Shown: positions 33,153 to 41,001 of the stretch, piece by piece
How positions within the stretch are numbered: the stretch's first letter is position 1
Layout of the letters: each line of letters begins with the position of its first letter
Assembly: GCA_024235175.1 (NCBI GenBank)
Contig: JACKMX010000004.1
Span: 62,001-126,000, forward strand
Source of the DNA: Chromatiaceae bacterium
GTDB taxonomy: Bacteria; Pseudomonadota; Gammaproteobacteria; Chromatiales; Chromatiaceae
Direction of reading: 5' to 3'
Length of the DNA: 64,000 bases
Notes under the pieces: model-generated
What the model saw: only the letters and a program-made list of their open reading frames with translations
Told to the model about the DNA's origin: nothing
The model's database searches: none
Made by a program: the position numbers and the translations under genes

Positions 33153-34169
33153 TCAGGCCGCATCGGAGGCTTCACAGACATAGCGCAGGTATTTCAGCAT
33201 GCCGCGAGCGTTGGCGAAGGCGGGATGCTCGGCGATGACCTGGTTCGGAAACCAGTTGGCGATATCCTCGGCCAGAGCCACAGTTCCCCCACCGACGAAC
33301 AGGATGCGATCGAGCTCGACCCCGAGACCCAACTGCCGGCGGGTTTCTGCATGAATGCGTTCTACGACCTGCTGTTTGGCTGACTTGACCAGGGGCGCGA
33401 TGTCGTGGTCTTTACCATGCAGACGCACGATCTGTTGCTCCACTGCCCGTGTCACCAACTGTTCCCCCAGGGTCTCCAGATCGAAACGTTCCTGGATCCC
33501 ATTGGCCACTTGCTGTTTCACATCCAGCATCCCGCACTGCAGGGAGCCAGAGGAACCGTGGATGACCCCTTGATCCTTCACCACCACGAAATCAGTGGTG
33601 CGGCCGCCGATGTCCACGATGGCAGTGGGAACGGCGAGTCGATCTTCATCGAGTGCCGCTCCACCCTTCTGCTCGACGATCACATCGTCGTACCAGGCGG
33701 CCAGCGCTTCCGGGATCACCTCATGAAAGGCGATGCCCGCCGGCAAGCGCCCATCTATGGGCTGCACTGAATGTTTTAGACTCGCCCGTTTTTTCTCCAG
33801 GGTCTTGTGCCGTTGGTTACCATCCTGGAGATAGAACGCACTGACTGGCAGGCCTGAAACGGCATGCAGGGAGTGCCCACCTAGCCCCGCCTGTTGTAGC
33901 GCATGTTGAACGATGGCCCGATTCATTCCGGAGAAGGGGTATCCCTCGAAATGGGTGGGTTCACCATCCACGGTACCGACCGAGTAGAGCGTTCCCTCGG
34001 TCTCGTACTCAAAAATACGTTGCTGCCCCTGGTGGATCCAGGTAACACCCGACCGTCCCACCCGGGCACGTGAGGGGATAACGATCAGGCGTCCATTCGG
34101 TAGGGCAACCTTGGTGTAGGCGTAGCCATCATCGAGCCCGACCGGGGTAATGGATGAAGCGTCTGTCAT
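33153..34169 (-). CDS. parM: ParM/StbA-like plasmid-type actin
   Basis: 338 residues with the actin-like ATPase motifs: phosphate-1 VGLDDGYAYTKVA (~10-22), phosphate-2 TAIVDIGGRTTDFVVV (~183-198) and the adenosine motif LFVGGGTVAL (~296-305). This is the ParM/StbA type II segregation ATPase that forms filaments to move plasmid copies apart. AGGAG precedes ATG at 34169. The gene immediately upstream encodes a 111-residue protein that is the likely DNA-binding partner. It would stabilise the excised circular ICE. Confidence 0.88.
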   Translation of the reverse strand: MTDASSITPVGLDDGYAYTKVALPNGRLIVIPSRARVGRSGVTWIHQGQQRIFEYETEGTLYSVGTVDGEPTHFEGYPFSGMNRAIVQHALQQAGLGGHSLHAVSGLPVSAFYLQDGNQRHKTLEKKRASLKHSVQPIDGRLPAGIAFHEVIPEALAAWYDDVIVEQKGGAALDEDRLAVPTAIVDIGGRTTDFVVVKDQGVIHGSSGSLQCGMLDVKQQVANGIQERFDLETLGEQLVTRAVEQQIVRLHGKDHDIAPLVKSAKQQVVERIHAETRRQLGLGVELDRILFVGGGTVALAEDIANWFPNQVIAEHPAFANARGMLKYLRYVCEASDAA

Positions 34170-34216
34170 GATAACTCCTGTCTATATATTTACCGGCGAT
34201 CGATCGCGGGCTTGCC

Positions 34217-34552
34217 CTACCCGATCACCTTGCCCAAAGCTACAAACGGTTTGCCGGTGCTGCCAGCAGCTGGCGACGGCGTATTCGGTATGGCCATCGG
34301 GTTGTCTGAAGAACTTGTCATCGTGCCTTTCAATCTGGGCGTAAAAGCCATCCCAGCGGGCTGTTGTGTTTCATCCATCGTCCCTCGCAGTGCCTGGCAC
34401 TCCTGACGAAATCCCTGCACCAGCAGTCCACGCAGCCACTCCTGACGCCGGTTTGCGGGGATTCTCAGCAGCCGGTTCAGGATGATCGCCTCCAGTGCAA
34501 TGCGGGTATCGAGTTGCAGGGCAACACGCATTCCAGGTTTTGTCTTTGCCAT
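34217..34552 (-). CDS. Probable ParR/StbB-like partner of the ParM protein
   Basis: 111 residues. The N-terminal half reads like a ribbon-helix-helix protein: a beta strand MRVALQLD followed by two helices (ALEAIILNRLLRI, RRQEWLRGLLVQGFRQE). The second half is low-complexity and probably disordered, suitable for contacting filaments. Place (47 bases upstream of the parM-like gene, same direction) and plan fit a StbB/ParR adaptor. No direct family recognition, so this is inference from architecture. Confidence 0.7.
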   Translation of the reverse strand: MAKTKPGMRVALQLDTRIALEAIILNRLLRIPANRRQEWLRGLLVQGFRQECQALRGTMDETQQPAGMAFTPRLKGTMTSSSDNPMAIPNTPSPAAGSTGKPFVALGKVIG

Positions 34553-34629
34553 GGATTCAACATCCCGTCAGCACTCGAATCTGTATCGGATTATCGTCCT
34601 GGTGGAGATGCATACCAGTGCAAATACAC

Positions 34630-35433
34630 TCATGGACTGGTCTCGTTTTCCCTGTCGGGTGGGTGTGGGTTCGAGACGGACGGTTTGGAATGTAAAGACC
34701 TGTTGCCGGCAAACCCATTTGGAAAGCGCACCTTCCGTGGGACCAATGGCGCCTGGCGTTCACCGCTGAGCACACCCGCCGGCAACTCCCCCATGAGATG
34801 TCCTGCACGCTCACTTTCCGCGGTACCCCGGTGGATCAACGGACGATCGACACCCAGAAACCGGTAACTCTGTGGAATGACAAAGAGGGATCGGATTTTG
34901 CGGGCGCAAACATTGAGTTCCCCCTGGCAGGCTGCGCGGTCCAGCAGGCCGATGTGGTGAGCGGTCAATGCCGTACACACCAGGGTGTCGTAGGCCGACA
35001 GATGCTTTGCGCCCTGATAGGCGTAGGGGTTGGCAAACTGGAGCGGCATACGGAATGGATGCTGGGACGCAGCGGTGGTGACCTCTATCGATTCCATCTG
35101 CTGCAACAACGAGGTTAATGCCTGTTGTCGCTGCCGGATCAGTGTCCCGGTCGCCTCGATGCCTTCATGGACTTTGATCAACCACCAGTCGGCGTAAGGA
35201 TCGTCATTGCGTGCCGCCTGCCAGATCACCCGCAGACGGTCGGCGAATCCCACCAGCCCGATAATCGGCGGCTTATCGGGGGTACCACTTCGTCCCCGAA
35301 CGAGCTGCTGGGCCTGACGCGTCTGAATCGTCAACCAGACCTGGCCACGTAGCGGACCCAATGCCTCGGGGGCAGGCAATGTTTGAGAATCGTTTTGAAG
35401 ATTCAGAGAGAAAATCGGGTCTTCCGCATTCAT
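34630..35433 (-). CDS. Integrating conjugative element protein, TIGR03761 (PFL_4669)
   Basis: 267 residues from ATG at 35433 (MNAEDPIFSLNLQNDSQTLP). The frame is open upstream, but the start is confirmed by the conserved duplicate of this N-terminus at 35672. The core shows GLVGFADRLRVIWQAARNDD and DPYADWWLIKVHEGIE, marks of the family. The C-terminal ~40 residues are basic and Pro-rich. It belongs to the replication and maintenance block; function unknown. A 33-codon truncated copy with the same leader stands just upstream. Confidence 0.85.
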   Translation of the reverse strand: MNAEDPIFSLNLQNDSQTLPAPEALGPLRGQVWLTIQTRQAQQLVRGRSGTPDKPPIIGLVGFADRLRVIWQAARNDDPYADWWLIKVHEGIEATGTLIRQRQQALTSLLQQMESIEVTTAASQHPFRMPLQFANPYAYQGAKHLSAYDTLVCTALTAHHIGLLDRAACQGELNVCARKIRSLFVIPQSYRFLGVDRPLIHRGTAESERAGHLMGELPAGVLSGERQAPLVPRKVRFPNGFAGNRSLHSKPSVSNPHPPDRENETSP

Positions 35434-35528
35434 AAACCTTGGCTCGATCCGTGTCGTTTCGCGTAAGGCGTATGAGCGCACGGGCCGGTGATGCAAACAA
35501 GGCAAAATCAGAACACCGGCTGTTGGGG

Positions 35529-35575
35529 TTTTTTACCGAGTTCAATATTTGACACCTGATTCCAGTGGAATCACT
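35529..35575. repeat. Direct repeat copy A, leader of the TIGR03761 gene
   Basis: 47 bases identical to 35764-35810. It includes a TTTTTTACC end, TTCAATATTTGACACC and the palindrome TGATTCCA-G-TGGAATCA (35557-35573). Weaker similarity between the two copies continues another ~140 bases toward the start codons. The palindrome could be a protein-binding site. Confidence 0.8.
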
Positions 35576-35672
35576 GGCAAGGTGTTTCGAGCGGACCTAT
35601 CACTTCAGGGGCGGGTAAAACTTGAGAGTCGCTTGGGATATTCGGAGAATAAATCGGGTCTTCCGCGTTCAT
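35571..35672 (-). pseudogene. Truncated duplicate of the TIGR03761 gene 5' end
   Basis: A 33-codon frame starting MNAEDPIYSPNI and continuing DSQVLPAPEVIGPLE, clearly related to the first ~29 residues of the intact TIGR03761 gene (MNAEDPIFSLNL, DSQTLPAPEALGPLR). It then stops after ETPCQ. Its leader also matches. It is the remnant of a tandem duplication followed by deletion, or of recombination between two related ICEs. About two thirds of the codons are identical or similar. Confidence 0.75.
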
Positions 35673-35763
35673 GGGGCCTTAGCTCGATTCGTTTCGTGCA
35701 GGGCCTATGAGCGCATGTGCCGGATTTGCAAACAAGGCAAAACCAGAACACAGGCTATTGGGC

Positions 35764-35810
35764 TTTTTTACCGAGTTCAATATTTGACACCTGATTCCAG
35801 TGGAATCACT
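35764..35810. repeat. Direct repeat copy B, leader of the truncated duplicate
   Basis: Identical to 35529-35575 over 47 bases, with the TGATTCCA-G-TGGAATCA palindrome at 35792-35808. It stands upstream of the truncated duplicate and just after the STY4528-like gene. Confidence 0.8.
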
Positions 35811-35828
35811 CGGAGAGCGTCTCCGAGT
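35808..35828. terminator. Hairpin after the STY4528-like gene
   Basis: ACTCGGAGA (35808-35816) and TCTCCGAGT (35820-35828) form a perfect 9-base stem with a GCG loop, 22 bases after the stop of the leftward gene. No T-run follows directly, so termination strength is uncertain. Confidence 0.5.
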
Positions 35829-35850
35829 CATCAGTAGTTGGAGCCAATGC

Positions 35851-37062
35851 CTAGTGGTGGGACTTACCCAGGGCCCGGCGCATGGAAGTGAGGCCAGCCT
35901 GTCCTTCTGCCTGACGTTTTCCCCGCTGTTCCTCGGTTTCAGGTGAGATTGCTGCCGCAGCCCTCGCCCGTTGCCGTATGGTTTGGCACTCCAGGCGATG
36001 TGCTCTGACCTTGATTCCGAGATTGGGCTGGAACTTCCCCTGTTTTGTGAGATTACAGAGCGAGATCAGAAAGCTGATCTCATCGTAGACCGGCTTCATC
36101 CCTTTCTGCTCTGCCTGCAAGCGCCCCTCCAGCTCATCTAGGATAGGCTGGCGCTGCGCCGGCGCAAGGGATGCCAGGTAGCAGTTGGCGAGCTCACGGT
36201 GGCTATCGCCGATACGCCTTGGGTAAACCAGCGGCCGGCCGTCTTCATCGGCCAGGTCAAATTTTGGCACCGTTGTCTCTGTAGTTGTTTTTTTATTATT
36301 TATATAACTACTACTACACACCGTGTTCATATTTTGATCATGGTCCGTGTTCAAATTTTGGTCATGGTCAGGAATCGTCTGCTGGGCCGTAACCAGCTCC
36401 TTGCGGAGTTGCCGAACAGCAGTGCGGGTGAAGGAGAAGAACCGTCGGCGCCCTGCTTCCGGAGACCCCACAACCGATTCGATTCGGCGTTCGATGGGAT
36501 GAGCCTGATTCAACACATTCAGACCCCTGGCAGCGTCCTCGTTGATGGAACATAGGACACCTTGGGCAACGGCCCGTACCCTGCCATGCGCGTGCTCGGC
36601 GGCTTTTTGCAGAAAGTCCCAATAATCGGTATCCAGGTGCCGAGTATCAACTAAGGGAAGGGGCTCATCGTGCACGGCATAGAGGTTACCGCAAAATCGC
36701 CCACTGCGTGTGCGCACCCGCCGGCAAAGAGTCAGCCACCGCGTGGCTCGCAGGATGGCGATGGCCCGGGCAATGGTTGCGCGCGAGGCGATGTTGGCCA
36801 TTCTTCCGATGGCGCCATAGCCGGGGAAAGCTGTGTTGCCACCTGTTTCGTGAACCTGCAGCATGATGACCATCCACACCAGCTTGTCCACCGGCTCCAG
36901 GACCGGATCATTGATTACCGCAGCGGGAAAAGCATGATGCCGGTTGCCGAGAAAGAGCATCCGGTCTGCGGGTTCAAGCTGAGCTGAGGCTGCCACCTGG
37001 GCGACTGTCTTCTCGATGAGCGCATCCAGGGCCAGCGTCTGTGAGCGGACTGGCTCATTCAT
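35851..37062 (-). CDS. STY4528-family ICE replication-module protein
   Basis: 403 residues from ATG at 37062, which overlaps the DUF2857 stop by 8 bases (ATGAATGA). The N-terminal half has a winged-helix look (GNTAFPGYGAIGRMANIASR, ATIARAIAILRATRWLTLCRR), like replication initiators. A poly-Ser/Tyr and Thr-rich linker (~255-270) separates it from a helical C-terminal domain. The family is annotated as pathogenicity-island replication protein. It lies in the ParB-DUF2857-STY4528-TIGR03761 block, the standard order. Confidence 0.88.
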   Translation of the reverse strand: MNEPVRSQTLALDALIEKTVAQVAASAQLEPADRMLFLGNRHHAFPAAVINDPVLEPVDKLVWMVIMLQVHETGGNTAFPGYGAIGRMANIASRATIARAIAILRATRWLTLCRRVRTRSGRFCGNLYAVHDEPLPLVDTRHLDTDYWDFLQKAAEHAHGRVRAVAQGVLCSINEDAARGLNVLNQAHPIERRIESVVGSPEAGRRRFFSFTRTAVRQLRKELVTAQQTIPDHDQNLNTDHDQNMNTVCSSSYINNKKTTTETTVPKFDLADEDGRPLVYPRRIGDSHRELANCYLASLAPAQRQPILDELEGRLQAEQKGMKPVYDEISFLISLCNLTKQGKFQPNLGIKVRAHRLECQTIRQRARAAAAISPETEEQRGKRQAEGQAGLTSMRRALGKSHH

Positions 37063-37660
37063 TGCCACTGACTTGAGTTGTCTCTTCCTCATTCTGGCCG
37101 GTCAGGTTGCCATATTGTGCCCAACGCTGGGTCAGGCTCCAGATCGCCCGCAGGGGGACTTGTGTTTCCCGCTGGAGCTCCAAATAAACCTCTGGGGTCA
37201 GTAAACCAGTCTCCTCCCCGTCCTCCCGGCGTGCCCAGGCATCCCAGAGCCGGTGAGAGCTCTTCTCGTCCGGTTCCGAAGGCCTTCCCACCGAAGGGGT
37301 TACCGACAGGATGCGGCGCAGCCGGGTATAGTCCCGGGCATTCAGGCCATAGAATACCTGCACCATCTCATGAGGGGCATCGGCGGCAATCAATGTCCGC
37401 AGGGTCTCCTCGGATTCCCGCTGCTCGCGCAGGCGATCGATCATCGGCCAGTAGACTTGCCGGTTCAGCCCGATCTCCAGGCAGTGGGCACGCAGTGACT
37501 CGATCCGATAGAGGTCAGCAAGACTCATCTCCCGCAGGGCTTCGATCTCCGAGGGGCCGAATTTCATGTTACGCAGGGCCGCCTGATCGCCTTCTGCCAG
37601 ACAGCGGATGGCGTACATCAAAACCGCGGCAACCAGATCGGCCTCCTTGGTCCCTTCCAT
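37055..37660 (-). CDS. DUF2857-family protein
   Basis: 201 residues, mostly helical and acidic. It opens with VAAVLMYAIRCLAEGDQAAL and contains LREMSLADLYRIESLRAHCL, the DUF2857 pattern. The family always lies between the parB-like gene and the STY4528-like gene in ICEs of this type and has no proven role. It follows the parB stop by 5 bases and overlaps the next gene. Confidence 0.87.
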   Translation of the reverse strand: MEGTKEADLVAAVLMYAIRCLAEGDQAALRNMKFGPSEIEALREMSLADLYRIESLRAHCLEIGLNRQVYWPMIDRLREQRESEETLRTLIAADAPHEMVQVFYGLNARDYTRLRRILSVTPSVGRPSEPDEKSSHRLWDAWARREDGEETGLLTPEVYLELQRETQVPLRAIWSLTQRWAQYGNLTGQNEEETTQVSGNE

Positions 37661-37665
37661 CGTCT

Positions 37666-39255
37666 CTACTCCCAGATTCTAATCCCCGTGTCCGCGGCCG
37701 TTGTTCGTATCCGCCGATAGGTATCCATCAGATGAATCAGATCGCGCCAGTCCCGATCATTGAGTGGCCACCAAAGACGGTAGCCGGTATGCCCGGGGTC
37801 CAGCGTCCAGATACTTTTGAATAACAAATCGCCATCCTGCTCCTCGAGCGCTCGCCGGAGGATGGAATCAGCGGGCAGTATCGGAAGTATGGATTCCAGC
37901 GGTGCATAGGTGAGTTCGGCGCAGGCGGCCAACTGCCACCAGAGCATGGAGAGCTGACTAAGACCCGATTCATCCAATTGCTCTGCAAGCGCCGGATCGG
38001 GCACATCACGTAGCAAAAAGCCAAGCCCCTTGCTCGGCAGGGGCTCGACGAGTTCTCCCAACCCATTGCGCTGTGCCAGACGAGTCGCCAAGGTCCAGGC
38101 CCGACCGCGTAGCGACTTAAGATCGCTGGGACCTTTATCCGTGAGCAGTGCGGCATCAATTGGTTCTAGGTGGTCTGCATCGGTTGGATCCGGCTGATTG
38201 CTCAACCCAACCGCATCCGCAACAGGATCGAGCGGTTCATCCGGATCCGATGGGTCTCTGTCATGTGGTACCAATTCGGTACTGGGGTTTTCGTATTCGT
38301 CAATCGCCTCAACATTCTCTGGATCAGCTGCGATCGGTTTGTGGCTATTAACCTGGGGGGGTTCAGGCGCTGTTTTACTCAATGTTTCCGGCTCAATCTC
38401 CGGGATAACCAACTCCCGCCCGGCCAACTCGGCATCAAGGACTACTCGGACGGTATGGATGCTAACCTCAGCCGCTTCGGCCATCTCGGTTTCCAGTGCA
38501 TCGCGCAGAAGACCGGTATCCCAATCGGGTCCATCGTAGCGGCGGCATAACACGGTAAACACATCATCGAACTCTGCTGCTTCATCCGAACACCGCGCTC
38601 GCCAGACGCTGGCGGCTGCCCGCTCCAGGTTTCGGATGCGCTCCACCTGGGGTCGGCCCATCCCCTGTGCCAGAGCCAGGGGAATCAAGGGCAACAGTCG
38701 AAAGACGGCGTACTCCATCTGGGAGATACGCCCTTGACTGATGCGGTAGCCCGCTTTGCGTAGTTCCGTTTCGAGACGCCGCTGTGTGACCTCCTCCAGC
38801 CCAAGCTCTTCGGCCAGCAACCGCTGTGTTTCAAACACCGCTTGTGCCTTGTCGATGAAAGCGAGACTACCGCGGAGGTCATTCTCCCGCAGATGCGCCA
38901 ACAGGACGTCCGACTCTCGGCGCCAGGGGCGGAATAGACAGGGTAGCCGGGCATAGCGGGTATCGCCGGTCTCCTCGAACAGTCTCTTCAGTATCAGCAG
39001 CCGGGTGTTACCGCCGGCGTGCACGATATAGTCTGTGGCTCCTGGCCGTTGTGTGATCACCAGAGGTTGATCCAGACCCTGGTTACGAATTGAATCCCTG
39101 ATCCGGTCATATTCCGGATTGGGTGTGTGTCTTGGGTTGTGTTCGTATGGTTGGATGCGGTCGATATCGACCTCGAGTCCACGGCTGGCCACTAAATCGC
39201 CTTCAGACTCAGGCGGTGATTCAAGGGCACTAAGAAGCAGAGGACTGCCAGTCAT
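37666..39255 (-). CDS. parB: ParB-like protein, TIGR03764 (PFGI-1 class)
   Basis: 529 residues from ATG at 39255, which shares a base with the HTH stop (TGATG) and lies 7 bases after GGAGG; a GTG one codon earlier is possible. The ParB N-terminal domain has IDRIQPYEHNPRHTPNPEYD and VHAGGNTRLLILKRL, with a degenerate GGNTR box in place of GERR. An HTH follows (AGYRISQGRISQMEYAV). The C-terminal ~250 residues carry an acidic Pro-rich linker and a domain unique to this class. No ParA gene is adjacent in the window, unusual for the class. Confidence 0.9.
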   Translation of the reverse strand: MTGSPLLLSALESPPESEGDLVASRGLEVDIDRIQPYEHNPRHTPNPEYDRIRDSIRNQGLDQPLVITQRPGATDYIVHAGGNTRLLILKRLFEETGDTRYARLPCLFRPWRRESDVLLAHLRENDLRGSLAFIDKAQAVFETQRLLAEELGLEEVTQRRLETELRKAGYRISQGRISQMEYAVFRLLPLIPLALAQGMGRPQVERIRNLERAAASVWRARCSDEAAEFDDVFTVLCRRYDGPDWDTGLLRDALETEMAEAAEVSIHTVRVVLDAELAGRELVIPEIEPETLSKTAPEPPQVNSHKPIAADPENVEAIDEYENPSTELVPHDRDPSDPDEPLDPVADAVGLSNQPDPTDADHLEPIDAALLTDKGPSDLKSLRGRAWTLATRLAQRNGLGELVEPLPSKGLGFLLRDVPDPALAEQLDESGLSQLSMLWWQLAACAELTYAPLESILPILPADSILRRALEEQDGDLLFKSIWTLDPGHTGYRLWWPLNDRDWRDLIHLMDTYRRIRTTAADTGIRIWE

Positions 39256-39512
39256 CACTCATCCTCCAGCTCAAACCCGGTGAATATCTCCGGATGGCGA
39301 ACGAGGCTTTCACGAGGCACCATTTCCAGCCGACCATTGGTTTTAGTGGCAACCATTCGAGTCTTTCTCTCGATTTGAGTCGCCAGATGTGGGCTTGCCC
39401 GGCGGTGCTTGCCGGCAATCTGGTATAGATACGGAACCGAGTCATTACAGGCGCTGGCCACTGCCGCACGTTCTCGTTTCGATGCCAATTGTAGAAAGTG
39501 CTTCAGGTCCAT
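39255..39512 (-). CDS. YdaS/Cro-like HTH regulator
   Basis: 85 residues starting MDLKHFLQLASKRERAAVA, with the YdaS-type helix-turn-helix (QLASKRERAAVASACNDS, then YLYQIAGKHRRASPHLA, and TQIERKT). It is the first gene of the leftward maintenance operon and divergent from the S24 repressor gene over 105 bases, the place of Cro in a lambdoid switch. Likely it antagonises the repressor and opens ICE replication and partition genes. Coupled by a TGATG overlap to parB. Confidence 0.82.
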   Translation of the reverse strand: MDLKHFLQLASKRERAAVASACNDSVPYLYQIAGKHRRASPHLATQIERKTRMVATKTNGRLEMVPRESLVRHPEIFTGFELEDE

Positions 39513-39617
39513 AGTGCTAAACTCTAGCAGCGCTAAAAAACCCCAACAAGCAAATTCCGCTTGAATATTCTTATCATTCTGCTAAATTTGAGCTAAGCAA
39601 GTCACTTAGAAGCGCTT
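39513..39617. promoter_or_regulatory. Divergent switch region of the ICE with TGCTA-type repeats
   Basis: Between the Cro-like and S24 repressor genes lie repeated GCTAA words. TGCTA-5-TAGCA (39515-39529) is a perfect inverted repeat directly at the HTH start, GCGCTAAA follows at 39530, and TGCT...AGCA with inner TAA symmetry spans 39580-39599. These are candidate operators for both regulators. Exact binding sites are inferred. Confidence 0.55.
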
Positions 39618-40433
39618 ATGAAACGACAACGTGAACAAGTCCGTCTAAATAATCTCGAGATTCTTATTGCCGAGGCCGGCTCAGCAACCAAGGTGGCTGA
39701 ATTGGCGGGTACCAGCGAGTCCTATCTCAGCCAGGTTCGGCGAAAGATGCTGACTCAGAGCGGCACTCCGCGGGGACTGGGAAATGAACTGGCCGCAAAA
39801 CTGGAAAAGGGATTAGGCAAACCCACCGGCTGGATGGACGAGCCACATGAAGTTGTATACAAAGCAACAGACACTCATCGGCGAGTGCGTGTAGGTAATC
39901 GCATCGTATACGCGGGGGAACAATCAGTAGCCATCAATCTGTCCGGCCAGATGCTGCCCTTCAAAAAACAAGAACCGTCCAGTACCGTAGTAAAAAAACC
40001 CATTTCGTCTCAGATCAACGCAGAAAAGGGAGCGGATATCATCACTCTCTGCCCGTTAATCTCATGGGCACAGGCCTGCGAAATATCAGAAGTGCCGGAG
40101 GTTGTGGAACAACGGGTTGCACAGGAGATCCTGCCCTGCCCCGTCCCATGCAGCCAGGGGACGTTCATCCTGCGCGTCAAAGGTGCCAGCATGGAACCTA
40201 AATTCTACAATGGAGACCTCATCTTCGTTGACCCGGCAATAGTAGTTGAGAGTGGTAAATATGTCGTCGTAAAACTTGAAGACGCCGATGAAGCCATGTT
40301 CAAGCAACTGATCATCGAAGGCGGCCGAAAGTACCTCAAGGCACTCAACCCGGATTGGCCCGATCGAATCATTGAGATTGGTGAAAACGCCAAGATCTGC
40401 GGTGTCGTCGTATTCAAGGGCGAGATGATCTAA
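39618..40433 (+). CDS. S24-family (LexA/CI-like) repressor of the ICE
   Basis: 271 residues. An N-terminal HTH (residues ~10-45: ATKVAELAGTSESYLSQVRRK) is joined by a linker to an S24 peptidase domain. Catalytic Ser191 lies in VKGASMEP and catalytic Lys229 in EAMFKQL. This predicts RecA-stimulated self-cleavage, so DNA damage would release the repressed ICE genes. The gene is divergent from the Cro-like gene. SetR of SXT-type elements is a functional parallel. Confidence 0.92.
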   Translation: MKRQREQVRLNNLEILIAEAGSATKVAELAGTSESYLSQVRRKMLTQSGTPRGLGNELAAKLEKGLGKPTGWMDEPHEVVYKATDTHRRVRVGNRIVYAGEQSVAINLSGQMLPFKKQEPSSTVVKKPISSQINAEKGADIITLCPLISWAQACEISEVPEVVEQRVAQEILPCPVPCSQGTFILRVKGASMEPKFYNGDLIFVDPAIVVESGKYVVVKLEDADEAMFKQLIIEGGRKYLKALNPDWPDRIIEIGENAKICGVVVFKGEMI

Positions 40434-40519
40434 GCCCCCCGCGCCTACGCGCAGTCACGCTCTCACACACCACGGTTGTTTTTCAATCTTGCCAGGACAC
40501 TAGGTCTCTCGCATGTGTA

Positions 40520-40542
40520 CCAACGGGTTACTAACCCGTTGG
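40520..40542. terminator. Hairpin after the S24 repressor gene
   Basis: CCAACGGGTT (40520-40529) and AACCCGTTGG (40533-40542) give a perfect 10-base stem with a 3-base loop, 86 bases after the repressor stop. Only GGATTTA follows, so it is a weak or factor-dependent terminator, or an operator for the next gene. Confidence 0.6.
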
Positions 40543-40680
40543 ATTTACCGCTGTGCTAAACATTTAACCTTTGCCCCGCAATTTTTCTCCGTGCTAATGT
40601 TTTCTTTAGTTACTGCGTTTTGGCTGATCACTTAGCCACATCCCCGCAACAGAGCTATATCAATTGTAAGAGTCGATACA

Positions 40681-41001
40681 ATGAATAAAAGGCACCGAAC
40701 TCTTAACCTGAATGAAGCTGCTGAGTTTTTGCACATGTCCCCAGCCGTACTTCGCCAAAAGGCTAGTTTGGGAACCATCCATGGCGCCAAACCAGGAAAA
40801 CGGTGGGTCTTCTTAGAAGCCGACCTTGCCGACTATTTGCGTTCGCTATACCCTAGTCGTGGGCAAGCACCGCAAAGTGACACGGCACAGGAGATCAAAC
40901 CATGTCGCTCTACAAACGCGGTGATATATGGTGGGTGCGATTCAGCACCGCCGACGGCCAGCGAGTACGCAAGTCTGCTAAAACTGCCAATAGGCAGTTA
41001 G
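40681..41001 (+). CDS. Excisionase-like helix-turn-helix protein
   Basis: 106 residues. Residues ~8-58 form a MerR/AlpA-like DNA-binding domain (LNLNEAAEFLHMSPAVLRQK, then GKRWVFLEADLADYL). The remaining tail has no clear fold. The gene overlaps the start of the integrase gene by 100 bases in another frame. Its place directly before int suggests a recombination directionality factor. That role is inferred from position. Confidence 0.75.
   Translation: MNKRHRTLNLNEAAEFLHMSPAVLRQKASLGTIHGAKPGKRWVFLEADLADYLRSLYPSRGQAPQSDTAQEIKPCRSTNAVIYGGCDSAPPTASEYASLLKLPIGS

Noticed and set aside
40681..41001. Frameshifted fusion of the HTH gene with the integrase
   Set aside because: The integrase has its own AGGAG and ATG and a complete N-terminus, so overlapping separate genes explain the sequence.
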